Of a stretch of DNA of 64,000 nt, positions 35,620-47,000 are shown one piece after another. Made by a program: the position numbers and the translations under genes. Every line of letters begins with the position of its first letter. Position 1 is the first letter of the stretch. The DNA lies in assembly GCA_947650285.1 (NCBI GenBank), contig CANTFL010000204.1, forward strand, positions 171,501 through 235,500, in the 5' to 3' direction. The stretch comes from Hyaloperonospora brassicae. Its lineage: Eukaryota; Oomycota; Peronosporomycetes; Peronosporales; Peronosporaceae. Below the pieces are notes generated by a model. The model saw only the letters and a list, made by a program, of their open reading frames with translations. It searched no databases and was not told the origin of the DNA.

Positions 35620-36370
35620 TGTATTACACTCATCTGCCACCAACACCGACTTCACGTAATTCTCTCGCTTCATCTGCCGTAAGTATCCGTATACCAAACC
35701 TTCGCGCGGCAGATCAGATACCGGCTCCAATGTCGGTGTGTCATAGCCATTCCAATTTACCAGGAATGGTCGCGGACTCTGTCGATGCTCGTAAAGAGTG
35801 TTGAACCATCATTAACGATTGCTTCTACTTTGTAGCTCCAGATCGCTTTACCTGGCTCCAAACTGTTACGTGGTAATAGTTCTTTGTCGAAATTGATACG
35901 GACAGTCTCAGCGATTTCAGTTACTACCTCCTTGTAGGTCGTCTACCACGGTCCGTGACCTTCTTTAAGCGTGACACAGAAACGTCAGTATAGAATTTAT
36001 ACCCGCCCCGGGCTGGTGTCGTTAACTCTAGCTCAACAACGAAGCTCTCTACCCGTCGTTTAATGCGGAACGACCATTGTCGTTGGTGGACCATTTTCCT
36101 GTTCAGGCCAGGCATCACCTTCTTCATGAACAGCCATAATCAATCTTCTTCGTCGTACCTAGTCTCGAATGGCGCGTCTATTTAATTATCTTGTTGATCT
36201 GCTTCGTGCGTATGATCTTATTGCCTTGCTAGTGGAAAATTTCGTCTGTCCGCAGGGATCAAACCCTTATAGTAATCTTTTGCTCGTCCAGATTTCGCAC
36301 TCACTTAATAATCGCTCGCGTGCCTCTGCGCTGTCTATCGTTTCCGCTTCGACTCGTGACGTCACATGAC
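35620..36370 (-). pseudogene. pol: Gypsy-2 integrase tail and chromodomain
   Basis: The integrase C-terminal tail is at 35924-36127: PGLNRKMVHQRQWSFRIKRR, ELELTTPARGGYKFYTDVSV, SRLKKVTD. It leads into a chromodomain: SYKVEAIVND, a frameshift, then NGYDTPTLEPVSDLPREGL and a terminal VYGYLRQMKRE. The chromodomain signature (Y.VE.I..., W.GY..PTWEP) places the element among chromoviruses. In such elements this domain targets integration, often to heterochromatin. Trp residues of the W..Y..PTWEP motif are partly lost (Leu in place of Trp). Confidence 0.82.
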
Positions 36371-36379
36371 TGGGTCTGC

Positions 36380-37060
36380 TGAGTATGTCACTTTGCTTGC
36401 TACGGCCGGCGTCCACCGGATCAACTCAATCATGACGTATAGTGTAGAGTGCGCGTCCGAACCATAAAATTGGTAGAACGAAGCAAATGTTCTCGAAGAG
36501 TCTCTGGCGTAATGAATTGCATGAAGCAATCGCCTGGCGATGTCATCTAGCCATATTGAAAAGGATCTTCGACATACACACGTACTGTCTGTATTATCGT
36601 CTCCACGATGCGTTATGATGTTCGGTTCGCTTAGGGTAATTCACGTAACGTAGATCGCAACTTAGAACCCATCATCCTGGCAAAAGCTTAATACACTTCA
36701 CTATGAATCTTGGGTCTCTCTTGTAACGAAACAGGTCTTTAGCTCCAAACGATGGAAGATTTTCTTATAATACTTTCGCAACCCTTAATGCCTCGATTAC
36801 ACTCATTGCCTTGGCTATCACTGATCTGTGAAGTGATCCTCATGCATTGGCAGCGCTGTATTCCCTCGTCAAGTAACTAGTGAGTAAATTACAAAGATCA
36901 TTAAATCCACCTGAAAAGGTTGGTTCGATACAGCATTACCCGTCGAGTGTCCTCTCAAGTAAAGTGTGCGCTTTCTGGTGCTGCAATTCTCACATGACTG
37001 TATGTGTTTCGTCACGTCGGCGTTGAGCCGAATCCAGTAACTGTCGGACTTCACTCTCTA
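36380..37060 (-). pseudogene. pol: Gypsy-2 integrase zinc finger and core
   Basis: The HHCC finger C-terminal part DVTKHIQSCENCSTRKRT sits at about 36.96-37.02 kb, then LRGHSTGN and PFQV..MIFVI (start of the DDE core; family pattern PFQVVSMDFVIPLP, so the catalytic Asp is mutated). Further on, EVYQAFARMM-like, LDDIARRLLHAI and GSDAHSTLYVM (36.4-36.6 kb) give the end of the core. Several stops and shifts. Confidence 0.83.
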
Positions 37061-38560
37061 AAACGTCCTTACAATCCCTTGTTTTCTGCCTTCCCAGTAT
37101 CATGGCAAATTAGCTGAAATAAATCCGTCAAAGTTGTTCGGAAGAACTATCCGTCACTGTAGAGCTTTGTCCCGCAATTCCCTCGACTTGAGACGACGCC
37201 CTGGGTAGTAGGGTTATCATAATCGCTCAGTACAAAACGGTCCACGTTTTTTTCGCGTATTCAACTTTTCCATAAGAAAGCTTGTCAAAATCGCCTTCAC
37301 TGAACTTCTTAAATGTTGCCTACTCATCTTCCTCATCTTGATCTATCAAGATCCTTTCTTTGTGCTCGGCTTGTTCGACTAGCGAATCGATGGCTATAAG
37401 AATCGACGGGTACCGGCGCCTTCGAGCTTTTGTCGGTGCTACAGGACTTGTCAAGTCTCAAATTCTCTACTAGGCTTCTTGAAATCATACCGCATGTATG
37501 CTTTTTCGATCAAATCTAAAGCTTGGTCGCTCTTGTCCTGGTGGATTCTTGCGCGGCTCGGTGTGTCAAGTTGTTTTTTGGGTCGTTTGATCAGCAAATA
37601 GAACATGTCGAGTCTACTCTGCGTAGTTATCTCTTTTATGGCGGTTTTTTAAGGTATTTCGACGAGGCCGTATACACGATTATTCTCTCTTGTATTCGCT
37701 TTAGCTTCTGCAGCTCGTTTAATTGACCTGGGTATTTCACCCGTTGCTCTTATTAAGCTTCCAACGCTTTTGTGGCCAGCGTATTGGATGAAGCGATGTA
37801 GCACGGTATCACGTGTAAAAATATACAGAGTTAGTCTGGGCATAAATTGCTTTGTAAAGGATGCCAAACCCTAAATCAGTATTTCTTGAATGTAATCAAA
37901 TTCATGGGTTTCAGGTTTGCGATCTTGGAGTCAATCACAATATTAAGTTGATCACTTTGTGTTCTAATGCTGGTTGTGTTCCGTTATCCAAATCCTGTGT
38001 ACTCCTCAGGATTGGCCGTCGTTGCCGACAGGTAAGCGTTTGCAGCGATTTTAATCGTTCTTTCGGGCAAGTTTCGCAAACATCCACGTTTTTTCAAAAC
38101 TTCCATGCTTTTCGGTCGGTGCGGACCCACCAAAAGACTTGACAAAACCAGCAAATGTAGAAATCACAAGTGTATAGAAAAGCCCAGGCCATAATCGAAC
38201 ACTCGCATAGTTTTTGGCAGGTGGGGGAGATAGCGTAACGACTCGTCAAAGTCGACCGTGAAGGACGCTCGCAACAACTGGGCAATATCCACTTCGCGCT
38301 CGCTCATCTACTTGATCTTTAGATGATGCAGGAAGAGTAATACAGAGAAGCTGACAGCCCTCTTGTACAATTCACTCGACATAAAAAGACATTCCATCGT
38401 CAAGAATCGGGTGTATACGTGGATGCATTTTCTAGCATGGAGAGTATGCTTAATCTTTAGCAATTAAAGCAGTGCTTGCACTTCTCGTTCCGCAGAAAAA
38501 GGCTGAAATTGCTCTCTTTCGATACTAGACATCAGAACCGGACTGGGTCTAATATTTAGG
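37061..38560 (-). pseudogene. pol: Gypsy-2 RNase H region
   Basis: Right to left: SSTLMQMDDLNIRPS, SAEREVQALL (38.46 kb), HVYTRFLTMECLFMSSELYKR, AQLLRASFTVDFDESLRYLP (38.23 kb), then AANAYLSATTANPEEYTGFG at about 38.0-38.06 kb. The last block, with its acidic EEY, recalls the second Asp/Glu motif of an RNase H fold, so the pol of this family may carry a second RNase H-like domain after the usual one. I base that on the block spacing only. Confidence 0.65.
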
Positions 38561-39644
38561 TCATCCATTTGCATCAACGTACTGCTCACAACTCAGTCAT
38601 TAGCAAAATCTATCACACGAACGTCTGCTGTTAAATCAAAACGACGCAGAACTGGCGCTTTGGCGAATAGGTCTTGCAGCATAGCAAAGGATTCGCGCTC
38701 GCTCACCAGGTTTGCTATTAACAAGAACTCGTCTGTCTTGAGTTGGTGCAATACTGCTCCATACACCACAATCTTATGGATAAGATGGATATAGTCGCTT
38801 ATTGCTCCGAAAAACGCTTGCATACCCTTCTTTTACGCTGTCATTGGCCACACAGCCAGTGTCATCCTTTTAAGTGTGTCGTCTGCAATGCTTTGCGCTA
38901 TCACTTGGGCGATAGGAAGACCACTTGAGGCTGTACATATATTATTTTAGTTATACTGATGCTAATTCGACACTCCGTGACGCGTACTATAACTCGTAGA
39001 TCGTCGCCAAACAATAGTTGATCCATTACCCCCAAAACAGATATCGTCCACAAACTATCGACAATGTAACACTAAGACATATGTCGATCCTTCGGGTTCA
39101 CCCAGGACGAACATTTCCCCCGCCGGGTCATTGACCAAGCGCTGAAATTGAATTTCAGTCGTAGAATGCTTGTTAGTCAGCTTTGAACTCTCTCAATGAT
39201 GATCCATCATTTATAGTTTCAGTTAGCTCTGTCGTTTCGGTTGCACGCTTACACGCACTATATCGTTGACAGCTTTAACTTTGGTGGCAAAGTTTTACCA
39301 CCCATCTTTCAGCTGAACATACCCCCGCATGACGTTGTCGATGAGGTGTTGATAGATCACGGGAGCATCTTTAAGTTTAAACGGCATAGAAATGTACTCA
39401 AAATGACCCAGGAAATATACAATTCTGACGCGTAACGCGCTCGTTCCATTATTATAACCGCTAGAATTCCGTCGGCTGCATCTAGAGAGATTAAAATACT
39501 GCTAGCTTTATAGCTTGGTCAACTTATCGTCGACGGAGATTATTTCGTCTTCAATATTGGCCGTGACGGCGTTAAATGGTTTAGAATCTATTCATAACCG
39601 ATTGTCTAAGCCATTCTTCTTTTGTATTATCACTATTGGCGATA
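38561..39644 (-). pseudogene. pol: Gypsy-2 reverse transcriptase, C-terminal part
   Basis: Begins after the nested LTR with FAISPIVIIQKKNGLDNRL (39.62 kb), continues LGHFEYISMPFKLKDAPVIYQHLIDN (39.3-39.4 kb), then the catalytic box FVDDICFGG, intact at 39028-39054 on the minus strand, and ends MQAFFGAISDYIHL..VVYGAVLHQL (38.75-38.82 kb) and the connection block SFAMLQDLFAKAPVLRRFD. Standard Gypsy RT with Phe in place of Tyr in the YxDD box. Confidence 0.9.
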
Positions 39645-41438
39645 TGGCAAAGTCACTAATCGAATTTTGGGACTTGGATCGGTGATAATACAATGAAGAC
39701 GTTACTTACGGGCGAAATATGACACCTAGTGATCCAGAGATCCAATAGGAGACGAAAGGTGATCCCCACGGAGATCAACGATCCGATCCAACTGTCGTTA
39801 GAATGATTGATATGGAACGATTTGGGACGAGGACCAGAAAAGAATGATTTAATGGACCAACCTGGGACGAGTCGCAGATAGATATGATTTTAAAAAGTAC
39901 GTCTGGGACCAGATGGTTCGATATGACTCTGAGACATAGGTGTAACATCCTACAGATCGGTGACACTCTGTACCGGTCTCACAATGGGAGAACTGATTTG
40001 ACTAAATTATAAGCCGATCTGGAAGTGTGAATATTCATGAGGGTCCAAGAAACTATTTAAAGACATGTGAAGGGTCTCGTGGACCAGATAAAATCCGGAG
40101 GGTGGTTTTGAAGCACGCACAATGAACAGAAGAACATCTTTCCCTAAATTGTACCGAGTCGATCCTTAACGATCTCGAATTGGGCACCATATCGGTCATA
40201 TTCTATGTTGATTATGGATATATCGTTGATGGGGCTACTGGATTCTGATGATTATGCTTGTTGAAGGTCGATGAGCGATTTCTCAAGAGCTTAGAATGAA
40301 ATGGCCAGTGGTGCGGGTTAAATTGACGTCGCAATTGGATTTAGACGCATTTGGTAATTGGGTACTATTTAGTGCTCTCAGGTACCAAAAATGGATATTT
40401 TGGGTCAGTATTTGGGACATGTTCCTCGTTTGGCGTTTAGGTACGATATCGGGATTATTAGCGATATCTTTGGAGTACAGGTCATGCATTTCGACACGTG
40501 TTTAAGGGGGCGGTCAAGCTTAATGGTGACATCGGTTTGGAGAGTGATCGACAATTTGGAATAGGCGTAAGAATACGTTGGCTCTTATTTTGGTTGGTAA
40601 ATAAACAGACTTGAACACTACTTCTTCTGCTTACGACGCACGTCCCCCCTGTCTTATCCAAGCAAGATTTCTTTGGCCTTCCCCGGCGGCTTAAGGAACG
40701 CGTGTTGTTAGGACATTGAAGACCGATCTTGGATTGTTAACCAAGGTCGAGAAAAGCGATCCCGGAAGATTTGGTCCGGATAGATCAAGCTCTTATACTC
40801 AAGTTTAAGGGCTAGGGTATCAGCAAACAACGGTAAAGGAAAATGATTTTTGTTACAAGATCGCGAGACGGCTTAAGTGGTGAAAAGACCTGGACAAGGC
40901 GTTCAAGACAAGACCGAGCAAGATCGAAGCGACCCCAAGGCAAGTCGAACCGTTTCATTTTGGCGAAGCGCAAGACGCATCTATTACACTGCCAACTTTC
41001 GACAAGATCGTCCGATCCCGAGACCAGATCGGACCAATCCCTAGTAGAGATCCACGCAAGACCATTATTTGCTGAGCGAAGATTTCCGCACAGCAAAGTC
41101 CCCGGTCCCGAAGACATATTGAAATAGGTGTGATCCAAGATCAAGATCGCGACATCTCTACATAGTGACCGTCGTGACTCAAGATTCAGATCGCTGAACC
41201 GCAGATCGTGGTGTGAAGATTTCCGCACCGAAAGCGAACTCTTAACCCAACCTGTCAGCAAGATCGACATCTCCCAAGACCGTTACGAAGAGCTCAAGCT
41301 AGTATAACCGATGGATATACAAGGTGAGCACAAGGCTATATAACAAGGCACGGATTGGAGCACCCACTACATGAGTCGGTAAGTCTGGGCAAGCGAAAGG
41401 TCGACCCTTTCACAAGCGATTTTGTGAGATCGACTTCA
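39645..41438 (+). mobile_element. S1: solo LTR inserted in Gypsy-2 RT
   Basis: A 1.79-kb block without coding content interrupts RT exactly between the conserved KGKIIF.. and ..SPIVIIQKKNG segments. It starts TGGCAAAGT and ends GACTTCA (TG...CA). Its right part matches S2 (58.0 kb) and S3 (61 kb), e.g. GATCGCGAGACGGCTYAAGTGG and ACAAGGTGAGCACAAGG followed by AAGGCACGG. Flanks CGATA and CAACA could be a 5-bp target duplication with two transitions. A TATATAA box (41336-41342) lies just right of an AAG|GTGAGC donor-like site. No internal region is present, so it arose by LTR-LTR recombination. Confidence 0.82.
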
Positions 41439-42615
41439 CAACACAGACGCTCGCGTACTCCTGAAACAAGAATATAATCTTGCCTTTAACAATCCTTCTC
41501 AACAGCTCGTAAAATTTTGATATATGGCGTTGTGGTACCCTTCTGGCTCTTTGCTAAAATGAATTGTGTCCTTAAACGTCGAGATCAGACACCACGCCAT
41601 ATACTGGAGATGGTAGAGCTTTACCTCTGTATACCCTAATTTGTTCGTGTCTCTGCAATACACTGACCCACTGTGCTCGTTGTTCTTTAGTGTGGTCAGT
41701 GCATATCACGTTGTCACCAATGTAATCCAGCTTGATTGGTGCTAAATTAGTGAGATCCGGATAGAACGAGAGATTTTAAGCATTATTTACCAGGATGATA
41801 TATCTAGCGATATGCTCGAAATCTGATGCATCGATCGGAGCAGGTGTCGATGGGTAATCGTTACACGTCGCATTTACCATCTTTGATGCAAAAAAGAATA
41901 TTCGGTCTTAGTCGTCAAACTTTTACCTGTTCCCGCTTGTTGTCGTATCACCTAGTTCTCGCGATTTATCGATTCATTCGGCAGACCCCGTTACAGAAAT
42001 GACTTGACCGTCTTACTCTCACTCCTCGTCGAGTTAAGCTGAATAGCATAGTCATGGGTCGAAACCATCGCTATCAGCCCCATGCGTGTTGCTGAGCACA
42101 ATTATCTCACAAGAATAATGTTTACCGAGTTTCGTCCAGTCGTCGAGATGTTGTCCATTTACGTTTTGTTTACCGTATCATGTGCACACACCACCTTGGT
42201 TGATGTCGGATCATCATCGTTGCACTAAATGCTCATGTCGACTTCTTCTTCAGACGTATTTATTCGGTCATTGCAACCTTGACCACTCCGTCGTAATTTT
42301 TTGGTATGTAGAGTGTAAGCTCGCCGCTCGACAGCCAGCGGTTGTTGACTCACCCATTCGCGACCTGTTGCTGTTCTCCCTTAGAAGGCGATCGCCTATC
42401 ACATTTTATATGATAATATATGCCATTCGTGATACTTTGTCGCAGAAATTTTGACGTAACCGTCGTCTTGCGGATGCACTTCATGTGGTAGTCATAGCAA
42501 GACTAGGGAGTGTGCCAGACACAAAGAACTTTTTTTCGAGACGTTCGTGAGCCGTAATATCGTCGCCGTACCGTTTCTATTGTAAATCACAGTCGAAACA
42601 AATGTAAATAGTCGA
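41439..42615 (-). pseudogene. pol: Gypsy-2 protease-RT linker and RT N-terminus
   Basis: Upstream half of the split RT: NLAPIKLDYIGDNVICTDHT, GKALPSPVYGVVSDLDV (41.58-41.65 kb), then LLRRIVKGKIIF (41.47-41.5 kb), which are the blocks preceding SPWASPIV in Gypsy RTs of this family. The linker 41.9-42.6 kb is poorly conserved. Read together with 38561-39644 it restores the expected block order of RT with only S1 in between. Confidence 0.78.
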
Positions 42616-42627
42616 CGAATACCTAGC

Positions 42628-43160
42628 TTATAAAATGATTTGCTGGCTTGTATCGTTAAGTCTGGATATTTTCATATTACCGGCTCGCGACATCCAGTGA
42701 GCCAGCGGGGCCTCCAGATACTCTATCTCCATGTAAGAGGTCTCGTCGTCTTGTCTTGCCGACCTTGATAAACGTATAGCGATTTTATTTGAAAATTTAT
42801 CCGTCGCGTTGAACAAGTCTAGTTGGATGCCATCTAGTATTACGGCATTCGTTCCGAGGATGAGATCCACCTCTGCATGATGATACATACTATAACCTTT
42901 AAATTTGTAAACCACTTCTTATCCCAAATTGATTGAGCAGTTCGTAATGAGTTGGAAACCTTCGACTTTCCGATTCTTTATACGTCAATTTGTTTGCTAT
43001 TAATCTTGAGTCGTCGTAACCGTAGATTACTAGTGAATCAGTTGCTAATTGCTGAAAGGTTATTGTCTGTATCCAGCAATACTTTTGTTCGCTTATCATT
43101 GACAGCGCCAATGACTAACGCTTTAATCCGTACTCATCTATCAGAATTCCTCGACGACCA
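42628..43160 (-). pseudogene. pol: Gypsy-2 retropepsin
   Basis: C-terminal block AEVDLILGTNAVILDGIQLDLFNATDKF..KIAIRL at about 42.78-42.88 kb equals the VDLILG/DLFNATAKLP block of Gypsy-1. Upstream VVYKFKG and MYHH correspond to the strand before it. The DSG/DTG site should lie near 43.05 kb and is damaged. Function as for Gypsy-1. Confidence 0.82.
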
Positions 43161-43189
43161 CCATCCTTATCGATCCTGTTACCAGCTTT

Positions 43190-45900
43190 AATTTTTTGTC
43201 TCCAACATCCCGGTATTAGGCCATCTGTATGTGTCCGTCTTTGCGGTCAATTGACCTTAATCATCATCTGAATCATCCCAATCTATCTTTTGTTCTTCAC
43301 ACACACACTCGTCGAGCCGTTGTGTTCCTCCAAAGAAGGCAAACTCGTAAGTCGCTTCCACTGCTAGTTCGCCTGGCTGTGGCAGCTCGTTGTTATTTGA
43401 CCCAGTCAAAGTCGTCGAGCCTATTAGTTTAAATGGAACGACGAGTGTATGCCGCGGATGACTTCTGCATCAGTCATTTTATTCACTGACGCCTTGACGA
43501 CCTTGGCCAGCTTCTCAAATATTACGAACAACTCGCACCGACGGACATTATGCATCTGTTTATATAACTTGCACACTCGTCTGCAAAAAAGTGTCGTGCC
43601 CCATGACACCGCCTGCGCCGCACGATCAGTACATGCGACGCTCATGTGGCAAATATGTGCCCTCTAGTCGGCCCACTCGTTCACGTTGGCCGTACGTCTC
43701 GTCCGACCGTGGTTTCAGCGGTACGTGGGAACGAGAGTAACTTGTAAGGACGACTTGGTTGAGGATTTAACCTCAACTCTGCTCCTCCTTTCATCCAGAA
43801 AGAGACAGAGTCGGAGCTGTCGTCAATAAATGGTTCTTATGCACTTCCAGCACTCATCGAATTGTACAAGTTGGTTAAACGGCTTCGTCTGCGCTCGTCG
43901 AGCGCTGCTCGCAGATCTTCCGTAGATTTTATAGCAAGCGTAATACGTCGACTATATTCATATTCTCTGTTGTTTTTCTAGCTCGACAAACCATGCCGGT
44001 CGTCACAGTAATTCATGCGACGATCATTTTGACGACCAAGTTGACATCTTTGACGTGCGTCGATCCTTGACTCCCGTTTCGGTTTCCTCCTACAAAGTCC
44101 ATCATCCCTACCCTTCTGTTGGTCATCTCGTAATTCTTTCTGTTGTCCACTTATTCCGTGTCTTCTATACACTTAATCACTCTGTTTTCGCTTCTCACCG
44201 ATCAATCGATGACTGATTATCGTCTCGACGCGTCGGATATCATCGAGTTATTGCGAATAGATCAGGTCTGACATGTTGTCGTCACTGCAGTTTATTAGAA
44301 AGTTATTGATGTGGTCGGCAGCATTCAATTCTCATTTATCATATTATATTGTGTCGACGGGCAGAACCGTACAGCCGCAGTAGAATATCGAACTCGTGCT
44401 CTGTATCGCCACACTTCGCCGCGTTGTACCCTCACCTAGAAGACTGGTCGAACAATATTCATTGATTGTACATTAAAGATTCTCTGACCAGCTTCCTCTT
44501 CCGCTGGGTCTTCTTCGCGTAGTGATCGATACCAACTATTTGCCGCTTTGTCCAGACTCTATAAAAATATTTAGCAAAACTCATCTTGCGGTTGGCACGT
44601 CCTCTTCATCGCGTTGATTGAAACGTCTTATCCATTGAAAGGCATCGTCAGAACAATAACGGATCTACCCAAACATGTTGATCCTTTTAAATGGTGCGTG
44701 TGTGCGTATTTTCATGACGTGACCTTTTCTATTTCAGCGTTTCCGTAGCCCAATTGTATGTTGAGGCTATTTGATCACACATCGATCTCTTGATGATCGT
44801 CGTACGCATCTTACTCTCTACGTAGTACTCATTTTACAAGATCATCTTCGTTTCCTCTTGATAACTCGGTCGTGGATACTTCATCGTCCTTGAAGTGCGC
44901 GTTGGTGTGACCATGTATAGATCGACTTGGTACGGCGTACCTTTCATCCTCGAGAAGACTCCTCGTTTCGGTTTAAAAATCTTAGGCAGAGGTGTGTTCA
45001 CCTGTCCTATGACTTCGACTCCTCGCATGACTTGCTAATCAAGATATGGCGCCGGTATATTTTCTTTCGCGAGTAAAATGTCCGGCGGAGATCGACGGGT
45101 CGACGGGACCAGGAAATTATTTTCGCCTCGCACCCTTAACGCTTCCTTCAGCGTATGCTTCCACCTCGTCATCTCGAATCCTTCAAGCGAACCTCTATTT
45201 TCGCTAACATCAGCTCCGTGAACACTATTTCGTACCTATATATCATATTTTGTATAAAATCAGCACCGTGATGTCGTCTAGCTGTTTTATTGACATCCTG
45301 TTGAGGTTTTGCATTATTTCATTGCGCATATGCGCTCATGTTGCTTTGTAGGCTGGCTTTGTCTTGAAAAGCTGATCCAGAACTCTTCTTCATTTCCTCG
45401 GCGAGTCGGCACATAGCTCGATTCTCCATAGGTATTCCGGCATTCATCGTAGCTCTGGGAGCTAGCGAGAGGCGCTCACGAGGGGTCACACCTTAATCAC
45501 CATCTTCTTCTTCTTCGCTTTAGTCATTCAGAAGTCTTTCAATCCCGCGATTTTTATGACATGGCCTACCTCCATCGAACGTTGTTCCTCTTTAAGGCTG
45601 GAATTAAAGCCATCGTACTCATCAGCGTGTCCATCTTCCTCACCTACTTGGTCAATCGCTTTGAAGGCGTCAAATATAAATCAAACGATCCATCCTTGCG
45701 TCTGCGTGGTTGATGATCGCTTTTGCCGAGCTCGACTCAGCACGCAAAGTGTTTCCGGCTACCGTCAAGGTCGTGCCACTTGCTTCTTTCGATTTGATGA
45801 CCATATTGCTCCTTGGTGGTTTGGTCTTTGCTCATAAAATCGCACACATTGAATTCCCGGGTCGCTGCACCATTTATTGTAGCGTAGTTAATCAGAACTG
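43190..45900 (-). pseudogene. gag: Gypsy-2 gag
   Basis: Lies between the 5' LTR D and the protease. Recognisable only as a charged, helix-rich thread across frames: EGFEMTRWKHTLKEALRVRG (45.1 kb), VEVIGQVNTPLPKIFKPKRG (44.95 kb), SLDKAANSWYRSLREEDPAEEE (44.5 kb, the ..A..WYRSL block typical of Gypsy gag), and an Arg/Lys/Gln-rich basic tail (44.0-44.17 kb). No clear zinc knuckle. Plus-strand open frames here are considered shadows. Confidence 0.6.
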
Positions 45901-46242
45901 TGGAAATGGATTCTTCGTGTAACAACACAACAATTGCCAAGCTAGACGGTGCAGTTGAAATATGACGTCGGGTACCTTCGCGGTTCGCCTCTTCAAGTTC
46001 AGTTGTAGCTCTCGCATAGCTGAATACCTCTAACTCCAACCACTCTTTTTCAGAAGCCTGACTGAGCTCAGCAGTTTCCGCTCCTCTGATCCTTTGACAT
46101 CTACCAATAAGTGAACGTCGGCGTTTATAAGTTTTGACAGGTCATAGGGTGCAGTATACCCCCGACTGGAAGAGTAACGGTGACCTTGGCTAAAGGCCCA
46201 CCGGCTCGTCGTTTGACGAGTCTTTGGACAGTGCCGTCCACT

Positions 46243-46419
46243 GGGTCACCGGCTCACTGTTCGCGGGTCATAAAGCGGCACAAGCTATTGGGTCAACGGC
46301 TCACCGTGAGACGAGGCAGAAAGCGGTGCCCCCTACGGGACACCGGCTCACCGTGAGACAAGATTTAAAGCGGTTCCGTCTACTAGGTCACCGGATCTCC
46401 GTGCGACGAGGCTTATCTT
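46243..46419. repeat. 47-bp tandem repeat inside LTR D
   Basis: Same four units as in LTR C, unit starts 46243, 46290, 46337 and 46384, base-for-base identical to C. Confidence 0.85.
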
Positions 46420-46699
46420 TCGCTGGAAGCGCGTAATTCCCTTCCTTAGAGCGACTTAACTCTTGGCGCTTCCAATCACGACCTCTACAGGCTATGCTTC
46501 TCTAGGCTCGACAACAGGCATAATCCATCCCACGCAGGGACCGTGGGTGTACGCGTTTCTTGGACTTAGAAAATTTTGCACTGTATTGGGTATCTCCTAT
46601 TCGATCCCTGATTGCAAAAGGCTCTTGAGCAGTTTTACTTCATCCCCCATTAGGTCCCATTCAAAAAACTAATAGTAGGGACTATTTAACATCTTGCTC

Positions 46700-47000
46700 T
46701 CTTGTCGAGTCATAGCTCGTCAAGTCTTATCTTGTCGATCCTTGACTCGTCGGGTCCTGACTTGTAAGTTCTTTGGCTTCGACAAATCTTGTCTCGTCGA
46801 TTCCTTGCTCTTCAAGGCATACCTCGTCAAGTATCGGCTCGTCGAGTCTTGGTTTGTCGATTCTTGGCTTGCCGAGTTTTGTCGAGTCGAATCTTGGGTC
46901 GTCAAGTCTTTTATCATCGAGTTTTTACTTCTCCGGTGTTATATCATCGAGCCATATATCGTCGAGTTCGACTTGATCCATCTTCTCTCGTCGGGTGTTT
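46700..47000. repeat. 15-bp tandem array in LTR D
   Basis: About 20 units around CGTCGAGTCTTGRCT, roughly six more than LTR C, and individually different from the units of C. Confidence 0.85.
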
